A DNA stretch of 64,000 nt from Paenibacillus sp. Root52. GTDB taxonomy: Bacteria; Bacillota; Bacilli; Paenibacillales; Paenibacillaceae. The notes under the pieces are model-generated. The model had not been told where the DNA came from and made no database searches. It saw only the letters and a program-made list of their open reading frames with translations. The stretch lies in the NCBI RefSeq assembly GCF_001426865.1, contig NZ_LMFO01000001.1:620001-684000 (forward strand), given 5' to 3'. Shown here one piece after another: positions 26,777-35,211 of this stretch; position 1 is the first letter of the stretch; each line of letters starts with the position of its first letter. Made by a program: the position numbers and the translations under genes.

Positions 26777-27544
26777 ATGGACCTCCTGAATCACATCTAC
26801 TGGAAGAAGAAAGCTGAGTTTGCCTTGGCAGAGGATATCTACGACGCTTGGGTAGTCTTTGCCGTGGAAGAGGGCGTATTTCGTTATGAGATTGGGGGGC
26901 AGACGGGAGAGGCGGGTTTCGCTGATCTGGTGTTATGTCCACCCCGCGTGCTTTTTCGCAGAGAGACGGTAACCCCGCTGACGTTTCACTATATACAGTT
27001 TCGTTCTAACTCCCTAGAGGATGAAAACCTGCTGCCGCCGGTCGGAAAATCCCTGATTAATGATACAAAACGTCTGGCTTCAACGTATGCTTATCTGCGT
27101 CAGGCGAGTGAAGACAATGATGGGGATTCGGCAAAGTGGAAAACTCATTTAATGATGGATTTGTGGCAGTTGTATCAGTGGGAGAGCAGACAGAACAGGT
27201 TGATGCAACGAAAGTTCACAGAAGACGCTCTGATGGCTGAAGCGGCGGTTCTGCTCGAGGATTGGGCAGGGGAGGCCGTCAGTCTCCGAACATTGGCAGA
27301 GTACTTGGCTTTGAGTCCAGTCCAGCTAACCCGGCGTTTTCGTGATGCCTTTCAAGAAACACCTTCCGATTATCTGAAAGCGATTCGTCTCAAAAAGGCT
27401 AGGGACTTACTGGCCGATAGTGGCCTGACCCTTACCCAGATCGCGGAAAGATGTGGATATGAGAACGGATTTTATCTGAGTCGGGTGTTCTCGTCCACCA
27501 TGGGGATCAGCCCTTCGGAATACCGGAAACGACATCAGGTTTAA
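26777..27544 (+). CDS. AraC-family transcriptional regulator
   Basis: This 255-residue protein has a short N-terminal sensor (about 1-100) and a C-terminal AraC DNA-binding domain (about 155-253) with LRTLAEYLALSPVQLTRRF and LTQIAERCGYENGFYLSRVF, ending GISPSEYRKR. ATG 26777 follows GGCAGGTG; the frame stays open far upstream, but that part is antisense to the oxidoreductase. The 145-bp gap to the divergent oxidoreductase must hold both promoters. It probably regulates the oxidoreductase and perhaps the transporter downstream. Confidence 0.88.
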   Translation: MDLLNHIYWKKKAEFALAEDIYDAWVVFAVEEGVFRYEIGGQTGEAGFADLVLCPPRVLFRRETVTPLTFHYIQFRSNSLEDENLLPPVGKSLINDTKRLASTYAYLRQASEDNDGDSAKWKTHLMMDLWQLYQWESRQNRLMQRKFTEDALMAEAAVLLEDWAGEAVSLRTLAEYLALSPVQLTRRFRDAFQETPSDYLKAIRLKKARDLLADSGLTLTQIAERCGYENGFYLSRVFSSTMGISPSEYRKRHQV

Positions 27545-27719
27545 GAAAAGGTTCCACCTCTTTCTTTTTCTTGCTTGTACGATAGAACATATCTATGCAT
27601 TTCATTTCGATGCAGGCAAGGGAGTATCACAAATTCATGCAAATCATTCGACTCCGGTTATAAAGGGTAGGCAGGTGCTATAATGGGTTCATTAATTGTA
27701 GGGGAGCGAATACAAAGGT

Positions 27720-29540
27720 ATGAAGAAACCACACTGGCAGAGCTTATTGCCACAGCGGCTGAGGTACCGACTGTTCGGCGCTTTTGTGGTGTTGATTCTC
27801 TTGCCGTTCAGTGCGTTGAATGTCTACAACTATCAGCAGATTGAATCGCTGGTCGAGCAGAAAATCAGCGAACAGAGTCATGAGCAGCTGGTACAGATGT
27901 ACCGTTCTTTGGAGGATCAGATGAGCATTGCTTTCAAAACGCTCATTTTTCTGGAACAGGATTCTGCGGTAAGAAGTGTGCTAACCTCTCCAGACAGTCG
28001 TACGCCGCTTGAGAACAAGTCGCTCGTGGAAGAGAAGTTCAAGATGATCAACAACAGTTTCTTTCTATATAATCCTTCAGTCTACTTTACCTTGCTGGAT
28101 TTTCATGAGAGCGTTTACACTTCGTATTTACCCCAAAAAGCACTGTCTTATGACCCTCACTTAGAGCAATTCAGCAAGCGTCTAGGCGAGATCCCCCTGG
28201 TAAAGGGTGGTACTGTTTCGACGCTGTTCCAGCCAGAAGAACTCTTCTATCGCTGGGATGCCAGGGATATCAATTATGTACTGCGTGAGTTATCCTCTAG
28301 CCCGTACCTTTTGTCATTGTATGCGTACATGAAAGATAGCGGCGGCAAACGATACGGGTTGGCTCGAATTAGCATTGATTATTCATACTGGTTTCAAACC
28401 ATGTTGAAAGACTCGCAGAATAGCCAAGAGTATTATCTTATTACGGGTAGTGGAGAGACCATTGCCCGTTCATCCAGAACGGTTGCACTCTCCCCGGAGG
28501 TCACGCGTGAAATAGCCCTCCATCCGGCAGAAGCTTATCTGACCGATCCAGCTTCGGATACGCTGATTAACTATGTGTATATCGAATCACTGGACTGGTA
28601 TATGGTGAACCGCATTCCGCTTTCGATCCTCTTTACAGAGATATCCGAACTCAAAAAACGTTACTTTCTGACCTTTTTCGGGTTTACAGGGGCATTTGTA
28701 TTGATGGCTTTTATGATCTCGGCGAAGTTCACGCGTCCCTTGTCGCATCTGCAGGATCAGATAAGGGAGGTTGTTCGCAAAAACCTCAAGATTCGTATTC
28801 CCGAGGGTCGCAGCCGTGGTGAAGTACTTGAACTGACACGAACCTTCAATACGATGCTGGACGATGCTAATCAGATGATTGCCAGACTCAAGGCAGAGGA
28901 ACGGCAAAAAGAAGCGGTTCATTTTCATATGCTCTTGGCTCAGATGAATCCACATTTTCTCCTGAATACATTAAATACAATGAAATGGAGTGCGATCCGC
29001 AGCGGGAATGAGCAGATCTCCGAGATGTGTGTCTCCTTGGGCAAATTACTGGAGGTTAGCCTGAATTCACAGGTTGAATTGGTGTACCTGAAGGACGAGA
29101 TTGAATTGGTTCAAGCCTATCTTCATATCCAACTGACTCGTTACCGGGATAGCTTCGAGGTGACTTGTGAATTTGATGACAATCTGGAGTATGCGTTAGT
29201 ACCCAAACTGAGCTTGCAGCCACTAGTGGAGAATGCGATCCACCATGGTGTCGGGCCACTGGAGCATCAGGGTCAGATCCGTATCAGAATTTATAGGCAA
29301 GACATAGCAACACTGGTACTGGAGGTGGCAGACAACGGAATCGGCATAGAGGAATCTGGGCGCATGCAGGTAACCCGGACCCGTCCAGGAATTGGCCTGT
29401 CTAATCTCAGGGAACGTTTGCGGTTATTGTTCAAAGGTCAAAGTGAATTTGAAGTAATCGATACCAAGCCTGGGACATTAGTTAGGTTTAGCATTCCTTT
29501 TTTATTGTCGACGCCTTATGTACAGAATCGCTCTGACTAG
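27720..29540 (+). CDS. YesM-type sensor histidine kinase
   Basis: This 606-residue membrane kinase has a first membrane helix at about 16-32, an extracellular sensor region (33-312), a second helix (313-334), a HAMP linker (335-386) and the phosphoacceptor H412 in LLAQMNPHFLLNTLN, the His_kinase (PF06580) type. The ATPase domain follows with LQPLVENAIHHG (N box), VADNGIG (G1) and GIGLSNLRERL. Kinases of this class sense sugars or cell envelope signals and pair with AraC-type response regulators. One follows 23 bases downstream, before a sugar transporter, so it probably controls uptake by that transporter. Confidence 0.92.
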   Translation: MKKPHWQSLLPQRLRYRLFGAFVVLILLPFSALNVYNYQQIESLVEQKISEQSHEQLVQMYRSLEDQMSIAFKTLIFLEQDSAVRSVLTSPDSRTPLENKSLVEEKFKMINNSFFLYNPSVYFTLLDFHESVYTSYLPQKALSYDPHLEQFSKRLGEIPLVKGGTVSTLFQPEELFYRWDARDINYVLRELSSSPYLLSLYAYMKDSGGKRYGLARISIDYSYWFQTMLKDSQNSQEYYLITGSGETIARSSRTVALSPEVTREIALHPAEAYLTDPASDTLINYVYIESLDWYMVNRIPLSILFTEISELKKRYFLTFFGFTGAFVLMAFMISAKFTRPLSHLQDQIREVVRKNLKIRIPEGRSRGEVLELTRTFNTMLDDANQMIARLKAEERQKEAVHFHMLLAQMNPHFLLNTLNTMKWSAIRSGNEQISEMCVSLGKLLEVSLNSQVELVYLKDEIELVQAYLHIQLTRYRDSFEVTCEFDDNLEYALVPKLSLQPLVENAIHHGVGPLEHQGQIRIRIYRQDIATLVLEVADNGIGIEESGRMQVTRTRPGIGLSNLRERLRLLFKGQSEFEVIDTKPGTLVRFSIPFLLSTPYVQNRSD

Positions 29541-29563
29541 ACGACTGGAGAGGGGAATCTGGA

Positions 29564-30406
29564 ATGTGGAAAGTACTGCTTGTAGAGGATGAGGTTTTCG
29601 TGAGAGAGTCGGTGCGAGAGATTATTTCCTGGGAAGAGTTGGGCTACACGGTGATCGGAGAGTCTGGGAATGGAACTGAAGCGCTGGCGATGATCATACA
29701 GGACACACCGGATCTGGTACTGACCGATATTGTCATGCCGGGCATGGACGGTCTAGAACTACTTAAACAGACCCGTCAAGCCGGGTTGAAAACCAAATTT
29801 GTTATGCTCACTTGTATGGGAGAGTTCGAATATGTGCGCCGAGCGATGGAATATGGGGCTTCGAATTATATTCTCAAACTGTCGATGAGTGTGGATTCAT
29901 TACGCGATACACTGCGCAAAGTGAGTGCAGAACTTGGTACTTCGGCGGAAGAACGAATGGAGGAAGGCCATCAGGAAGTGTCATCTCCTACTCCACTAAT
30001 CACATCAACGTCTGCTTCTCTTACGATCTCTCCTGATTCCCTTTCTGAGACTGATCTTCCGTTCATACCTGTTCGTGAGCCGGTGGTGAAGCATCCTGAA
30101 ATTAGCAAGATTATTGAGTATATCGGTCAGCATTATGACCAGGACATTACCGTCAAATCCATGTCACGATATGTGATGATGGGGGAGAATTATGTCAGTG
30201 CTTTGTTTAAAAAGAAAACGGGTCATACCCTGATTCATTATCTTCATGGGGTGAGGATGGAGAAAGCAGCTGAATACCTGAGGGAGACGAATCTTCCCGT
30301 ACAGGAGATTGGTTACCGGGTGGGATTCGGAAGCGATAATTATTTTATCAAAATATTCAAGCGTTGGACCGGTTGCACACCCAGCCAGTATCGCCACCGC
30401 TCGTGA
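29564..30406 (+). CDS. YesN-type response regulator with AraC output domain
   Basis: This 280-residue protein has an N-terminal receiver domain with acidic D9/E10 pocket residues, phosphoacceptor D55 in LVLTDIVMPGMDG and the conserved lysine in NYILKLSMS. A Ser/Thr-rich linker (about 125-165) leads to an AraC DNA-binding domain (180-280) ending in GCTPSQYRHR. It is encoded directly after the histidine kinase and should be its partner. Likely targets are the binding protein and permease genes downstream. At about 280 residues it is shorter than typical YesN proteins, which have a longer middle region. Confidence 0.92.
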   Translation: MWKVLLVEDEVFVRESVREIISWEELGYTVIGESGNGTEALAMIIQDTPDLVLTDIVMPGMDGLELLKQTRQAGLKTKFVMLTCMGEFEYVRRAMEYGASNYILKLSMSVDSLRDTLRKVSAELGTSAEERMEEGHQEVSSPTPLITSTSASLTISPDSLSETDLPFIPVREPVVKHPEISKIIEYIGQHYDQDITVKSMSRYVMMGENYVSALFKKKTGHTLIHYLHGVRMEKAAEYLRETNLPVQEIGYRVGFGSDNYFIKIFKRWTGCTPSQYRHRS

Positions 30407-30578
30407 CTCACAAGATGAGTAGAAGGAATATGTGTACCGAGTGCTCAAGCAAGAGGCGATAAATCCGTATTTTTGTTCAATTCGAATCATGGATATGTAT
30501 CTTATGAAGTCCGCAAGGTCCCTGCTACGATGTAACGGAAGGTACATTCACTTCAATTCAGGGAGGTCATGTGACCAG

Positions 30579-31895
30579 ATGAGAGCCAAAAAAGGATTAA
30601 CCGGATTGATCGTAGGCGTGCTAATTTTGGGCTTGCTTGCCGGTTGCGTAGGTAAAAGTGAGACGAACGGTGGAGATAACGGAGGCGGATCTGCCGCAGG
30701 AAAGGTGAAGCTGACCATGTGGGGCGCGGTGCCGCCTGAGAATGGCCCGCAGGAAGTGGTAGACACCTGGAATGCAGCGAATCCCGACATTCAGGTGGAA
30801 TATGTGCGGTTTGTCAATGACGATGATGGCAACTTGAAGCTGGATACGGCATTGTCCACGGGGCAGAACGTTGACCTGTATGTCAACTATACCCTTACGA
30901 ATCTCGATAAACGTATCAAGGGCGGGACAGCACTGGATCTAGGCGAGTTCACCGACTACAACATTGATGAGAAAATGGGAGAAGATGCAGCCTCCTGGAA
31001 AGTAGATGGAAAATATTATGGGATGCCGACCAAGAAAAATGCAGCTTTCTTCGCTTTAAATATGAAAGCGCTTGATCAAGCGGGACTGAGCGTACCCACA
31101 GCCTGGACTTGGGATGAAGTCCGTGACTATGCGCTTAAGCTGAAATCTTCTGGTTTCAAGTATGGATTGGTACAGCATACCGCTTCTTATGTAGACCCGC
31201 TCGATTCTGTGCTAGTGAAGAATGGCTATGTCAAGGCAGACGGCACTTCCAACCTTGATGATCCATTGGTCACCAAATGGCTCGAGACGTTGAACGGAAT
31301 GATGAAGGAGGATGCAACTACGCCGCCACTCGGTGAGCAATTGACTTCCAAAATGCCAGTGGAGAACATGTTCCTTGGCGGCGAATCTGCCATGATTAAC
31401 ATTGGCGAATGGCTGATCCGCACTTCGAACAATATGACCGAGTTCCCTCGAGATTGGAAAATCGCCTTTGCACCTGTACCGAGACTGGTTGCACAGGAAG
31501 CGGATATGGTGAAAAGCGGAGGTTTGGGTGACTTGATCGCCATCAATTCCAAGTCGAAAAATAAAGAAGCCGCATGGGAGTTCCTGAAATGGTATGCTGA
31601 TGGGGGAATGATGCCGATGGCTGCTGGTGGACGTCTGCCTTCCTCGAATGCGGTTGATCAACAGACTGCCATTAATCATCTGCTCGGTGATTATGCCGAG
31701 TCTTATGACAAAGAGTCACTGGAATTCGTGTTATATGGCGACGAGACACCTACGTTTGTCCGCAGCATTGCACAAGAAGTGGTCGATCTGCGTGCACAGG
31801 AGTATGAAAAGTACTTCCTTGGTAACCAAACTGCCGAAGTTACTGTCCAGAACATGGTTAAACGCCATAATGATTGGTTGAAGCAGAACCAATAG
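30579..31895 (+). CDS. Extracellular sugar-binding lipoprotein (CUT1 ABC)
   Basis: This 438-residue solute-binding protein starts with a lipoprotein signal (GLLAGC, lipidated C23), followed by a Gly/Asn-rich linker. VKLTMWGAVPPENGPQEVVD begins the periplasmic-binding fold, and the length is normal for sugar-binding proteins of the CUT1 type. GGGAGGT precedes ATG 30579 by 11 bases; upstream in-frame starts lack a site. It delivers an oligosaccharide to the two permeases downstream. No ATPase gene is present, so a shared MsmX-type ATPase would be needed. The sugar is not readable. Confidence 0.92.
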   Translation: MRAKKGLTGLIVGVLILGLLAGCVGKSETNGGDNGGGSAAGKVKLTMWGAVPPENGPQEVVDTWNAANPDIQVEYVRFVNDDDGNLKLDTALSTGQNVDLYVNYTLTNLDKRIKGGTALDLGEFTDYNIDEKMGEDAASWKVDGKYYGMPTKKNAAFFALNMKALDQAGLSVPTAWTWDEVRDYALKLKSSGFKYGLVQHTASYVDPLDSVLVKNGYVKADGTSNLDDPLVTKWLETLNGMMKEDATTPPLGEQLTSKMPVENMFLGGESAMINIGEWLIRTSNNMTEFPRDWKIAFAPVPRLVAQEADMVKSGGLGDLIAINSKSKNKEAAWEFLKWYADGGMMPMAAGGRLPSSNAVDQQTAINHLLGDYAESYDKESLEFVLYGDETPTFVRSIAQEVVDLRAQEYEKYFLGNQTAEVTVQNMVKRHNDWLKQNQ

Positions 31896-31918
31896 AATGC
31901 AAATGCACTTAGAGCAAG

Positions 31919-31948
31919 AGCCGTCCTCGCGTGAGGCGGCTTTTTTTG
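31919..31948 (+). terminator. Terminator between binding protein and permeases
   Basis: AGCCG-CCTC (31919-31928, one T bulge) pairs with GAGGCGGCT (31933-31941), followed by seven T. It would let the binding protein be made in excess over the permeases. The 240 bases before the first permease gene hold no other gene, so they may carry a separate promoter. Confidence 0.8.
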
Positions 31949-32187
31949 TGGAAATAATTTGTTTGGCATACCAATTAACTTGTGTTCTGTACATAGACCT
32001 CAATGAATTCGTCCAAGTCGTTGGTGCCAATAGAACAATTTCATGTTATTTCCCTCTCGGAAAATAAGGTCGAAATACATATATCTGTGATATCAGGACC
32101 ATGGTTATGTTCCTTAAATGCTGCAGGACATCTTGTTATGCTTGAGTCAAGAGAAATGCAGAACAGATGTTAAGGAGTGGAAAGCAT

Positions 32188-33069
32188 ATGCATAAATCCT
32201 GGATGAAACGGCAGAGCAGGCTCGGGTATCTGTTTATTGGGCCTAATATGATTGGCGTGCTGTTGTTTTTTATTATACCGGCTATCTATTCGTTCTATCT
32301 CATGTTCACCGATTACAAATTCATGAACCCGGAGACCCATTTTGTAGGACTGGATAACATCCGGCGAATGTTGAATGATGAACTGTTTGGCGTGGCGTTG
32401 CGAAACACATTTATATTCCTTTTAGCTGTTCCGATATCAATGGGTTTGGCATTTATCGTGGCGGTAGCGTTGAACAAGTCTGTGTACTGGCAAAAAACAC
32501 TGCGTGCGCTTTATTTCATGCCCTACATCACCAGCGGTGTAGCCATCGCCTTTGTCTGGATGCTGCTGTTCCAGCCGACGTCGGGACCCATTAACGGCTT
32601 CTTGCGGGGGATCGGTATTACGAATCCACCGGGTTGGTTATCGACAACCGAATGGTCGATGTATGCGATTGATATCATCTGGATCTGGTTCATGTTGGGT
32701 TACAACATGATTATATATCTGGCAGCTTTGCAGGAAATTCCGGAGGAATTGATTGAGGCAGCCCGTATAGATGGTGCCCGCCCATGGCAGACGATACGCC
32801 GAGTCATATGGCCGCTTGTTAGCCCAACAACGTTTTTACTGTTGATTACAGGACTGATCATGACCATCAAGAACTTTGGCATCATTCAGGCTATTACTCA
32901 GGGTGGACCCGGAAACAGTACAACGGTATTATCACTCTTTATCTATCAAAATGCATTTCGATATTACGAGATGGGATATGCCGCCGCTATTAGCTGGGCA
33001 CTCTTTGCCATCATCATGATCTTCACCGTGTTACAGTGGCTCGGCCAGAAACGTTGGGTTCATTATTAA
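32188..33069 (+). CDS. Sugar ABC transporter permease (MalF/UgpA type)
   Basis: This 293-residue inner-membrane protein has six predicted helices and the EAA loop EELIEAARIDGARPWQTIRR, which docks the ATPase. The first helix follows LGYLFIGPNMIGV, a common start in CUT1 permeases. AAGGAG precedes ATG 32188 by ten bases; an upstream ATG at 32167 lies before that site. It forms the translocation channel with the next gene, which starts 17 bases downstream. Confidence 0.93.
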   Translation: MHKSWMKRQSRLGYLFIGPNMIGVLLFFIIPAIYSFYLMFTDYKFMNPETHFVGLDNIRRMLNDELFGVALRNTFIFLLAVPISMGLAFIVAVALNKSVYWQKTLRALYFMPYITSGVAIAFVWMLLFQPTSGPINGFLRGIGITNPPGWLSTTEWSMYAIDIIWIWFMLGYNMIIYLAALQEIPEELIEAARIDGARPWQTIRRVIWPLVSPTTFLLLITGLIMTIKNFGIIQAITQGGPGNSTTVLSLFIYQNAFRYYEMGYAAAISWALFAIIMIFTVLQWLGQKRWVHY

Positions 33070-33086
33070 GGAGAGGAGGGATCATC

Positions 33087-33977
33087 ATGGAGAAACCAAG
33101 TGCCGCGAACGCGCAGCCCACAGCTCCGCATTCACCTAAGATTCGTATGGAGTCTTTGACCCGGGTTTGGAGGATTCTACTGACACTGTTGATGTCCAGT
33201 TTTGCCTTGCTGATGATTATGCCGTTCATCTGGATGATCAGTACGTCTTTCAAATCTGCTGCGGACGTCTTCACCTATCCGATCCAATGGATACCCTCCA
33301 GCCTCAACTGGGAGCATCATATCAAGGTCTGGAGCGGGGTAGATACCTTTGCAACATATTATCTGAACTCGTTAAAAATATCGCTAATTAGCACCATTGG
33401 AGCTGTATTTCTCTCGGCTTTTGCAGCCTACGGCTTCGCACGGATACAATTCAAAGGTCGGGAGACACTGTTCCTGATCTATCTCTCAATGATGATGGTG
33501 CCGCCGCAGGTACTCTTTGTGCCTAAGTTCCTGATGTTTGAATGGGTGGGGATATATAATACCCATTGGGCCTTGATCCTGCCCGGATTGTTCACTATCT
33601 TTGGTGTATTTATGTTGCGGCAGTTCTTCCTTTCGGTCCCTTCAGAGATTTCAGAAGCTGCGTTCATCGACGGTGCCGGTCACCTGCGTATATTCTTCAG
33701 GTTAATTCTGCCTCTGGCGAAGCCTGCGCTAGCTACACTAGCGATCATCGATTTCTCATGGCATTGGAATGATTATGAGAATGCGCTCGTGTTTCTGATC
33801 GACAAAGACCTATACACCGTGCCACTCGGACTACAGAACTTTATTCTGGAGAATAATGTGGACTACAATGGTATGATGGCGGCTGCCACGGCAGGCATTA
33901 TTCCAATGATTATCGTATTCCTAGTGGGTCAGCGTTATATCATCCAGGGCGTGGCTGGAAGCTCCGTAAAAGGTTAA
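33087..33977 (+). CDS. Sugar ABC transporter permease (MalG/UgpE type)
   Basis: This 296-residue inner-membrane protein has six helices, an EAA loop EISEAAFIDGAGHLRIFFRL and the typical ending QRYIIQGVAGSSVKG. GAGAGGAGGG precedes ATG 33087. It is the second channel half of the importer at 30.6-34.0 kb. Its C-terminus resembles the broken permease at 7.6-7.9 kb but differs enough that the two are not recent copies. Confidence 0.93.
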   Translation: MEKPSAANAQPTAPHSPKIRMESLTRVWRILLTLLMSSFALLMIMPFIWMISTSFKSAADVFTYPIQWIPSSLNWEHHIKVWSGVDTFATYYLNSLKISLISTIGAVFLSAFAAYGFARIQFKGRETLFLIYLSMMMVPPQVLFVPKFLMFEWVGIYNTHWALILPGLFTIFGVFMLRQFFLSVPSEISEAAFIDGAGHLRIFFRLILPLAKPALATLAIIDFSWHWNDYENALVFLIDKDLYTVPLGLQNFILENNVDYNGMMAAATAGIIPMIIVFLVGQRYIIQGVAGSSVKG

Positions 33978-34108
33978 AGCTAATATCACTGAGGTGTAAT
34001 ATTAATGCACCCTTTTGCTGAGCAAGGTGATTCTCGCGGTTAGACGGATGACTTATTGTTGAGCTAACGGAGGACGGAGAGAATCTTAATTTGTAGTGGA
34101 GGTAAAAT

Positions 34109-34996
34109 ATGGATTGCAATTTACGGAAGGAGACGGTGTTTGAGACGATACCTATACGTAACGATACCATAGCGGCGGGTCGTCGTCATACCGTTGGTCT
34201 TAAATCTGATGGAACGGTAACGGCAGTGGGTGATAATAAATACGGTCAATGTAATGTAAACGATTGGTGCCATATCGTCGCAGTCGTTGCTGGTAATGTA
34301 CATATGGCGACAAACACGGGAAATGCACATACCGTTGGTCTTATATCCGATGGGACTGTAACGGCCGTAGGTTGGAATAAGCATGACCAGTGCAATGTTA
34401 GCAATTGGAGCGATATTGTAACAGTTGCGGCAGGTTGGTGCCGTACTATCGGGGTAAAATCAGATGGGTTGGTGGTTGCTGTGGGTCGAAATAATGAAGG
34501 TGAATGTAACGTAAGCAGCTGGCGTGATATTGTAGCAGTCACGGCGGGTGACTGGCATACAGTAGGGCTAAAAGTAGATGGCACGGTAACAGCGGTTGGT
34601 AACAATAAGTATCGGCAATGTAGCGTAAACGAATGGAGCAGCATATCGGCTGTTTCGGCGGGTTATCTTCATACTGTTGGGCTTAGATCAGATGGCACGG
34701 TAGTGGCTGTGGGTAGAAATAATGATGGTGAGTGCGACGTAAGCGGCTGGCGCGATATTGTAGCAGTTGCAGCGGGGAGTTATCATACCGTTGGTCTTAA
34801 ATCTGATGGTACGCTGGTTGCGGTGGGTTTGAATAAACATCACCAATGCGATGTAAGTGGTTGGCATGACATTAGGGCTATTTCGGCGGGGTGTGCCCAT
34901 ACTATTGGTCTTAAATCTGATGGTACAATGGTTGCGGTGGGTAATAATGATCATGGGCAATGTGATGTAAGCGGATGGTGCAGCATCCAACATTAA
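34109..34996 (+). CDS. Seven-repeat RCC1-like beta-propeller protein
   Basis: This 295-residue protein is made almost entirely of seven RCC1-type repeats of about 38 residues. Each follows the pattern AGxxHTVGLKSDGTVxAVG, then NxxGQCxVSxW and DIxAV. Seven repeats match the seven blades of the eukaryotic RCC1 propeller. The second repeat carries an extra nine residues (MATNTGNAH) that look like a partial local duplication. There is no signal peptide, so it is probably cytosolic. GTGGAGG precedes ATG 34109. It follows the sugar importer by 131 bases but need not share its function. Bacterial RCC1-like proteins mostly lack known roles. Confidence 0.85.
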   Translation: MDCNLRKETVFETIPIRNDTIAAGRRHTVGLKSDGTVTAVGDNKYGQCNVNDWCHIVAVVAGNVHMATNTGNAHTVGLISDGTVTAVGWNKHDQCNVSNWSDIVTVAAGWCRTIGVKSDGLVVAVGRNNEGECNVSSWRDIVAVTAGDWHTVGLKVDGTVTAVGNNKYRQCSVNEWSSISAVSAGYLHTVGLRSDGTVVAVGRNNDGECDVSGWRDIVAVAAGSYHTVGLKSDGTLVAVGLNKHHQCDVSGWHDIRAISAGCAHTIGLKSDGTMVAVGNNDHGQCDVSGWCSIQH

Positions 34997-35157
34997 ACCG
35001 CGTGGAAGTTCCGATCAATAATTATTGAAATGGACTAAAATATAGCCTGATGTCCGATTTAATGCGAATCTAAATAGTGAACTTTAAAGCGAGTTACCCA
35101 TAACTTAATGTAATCCGATGGAGTGAATGTACCGGTTAAAAAAATACGATACTCCTG

Positions 35158-35193
35158 AAAAAAAGGTACCCACCTGAAGGCGGGTACCTTTTT
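35158..35193 (-). terminator. Bidirectional terminator between the RCC1-like and BCCT genes
   Basis: GGTACCC (35165-35171) pairs with GGGTACC (35182-35188). Long A and T runs flank the stem, so it can stop transcription from both sides. Its main user is the BCCT gene on the minus strand. Confidence 0.85.
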
Positions 35194-35211
35194 ATCCAGA
35201 TCAATTATATA

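Noticed and set aside
34109..34996. Tandem DNA repeats that could be taken for a CRISPR array or satellite
   Set aside because: The 114-bp periodicity is coding and in frame, and encodes RCC1-type repeats.
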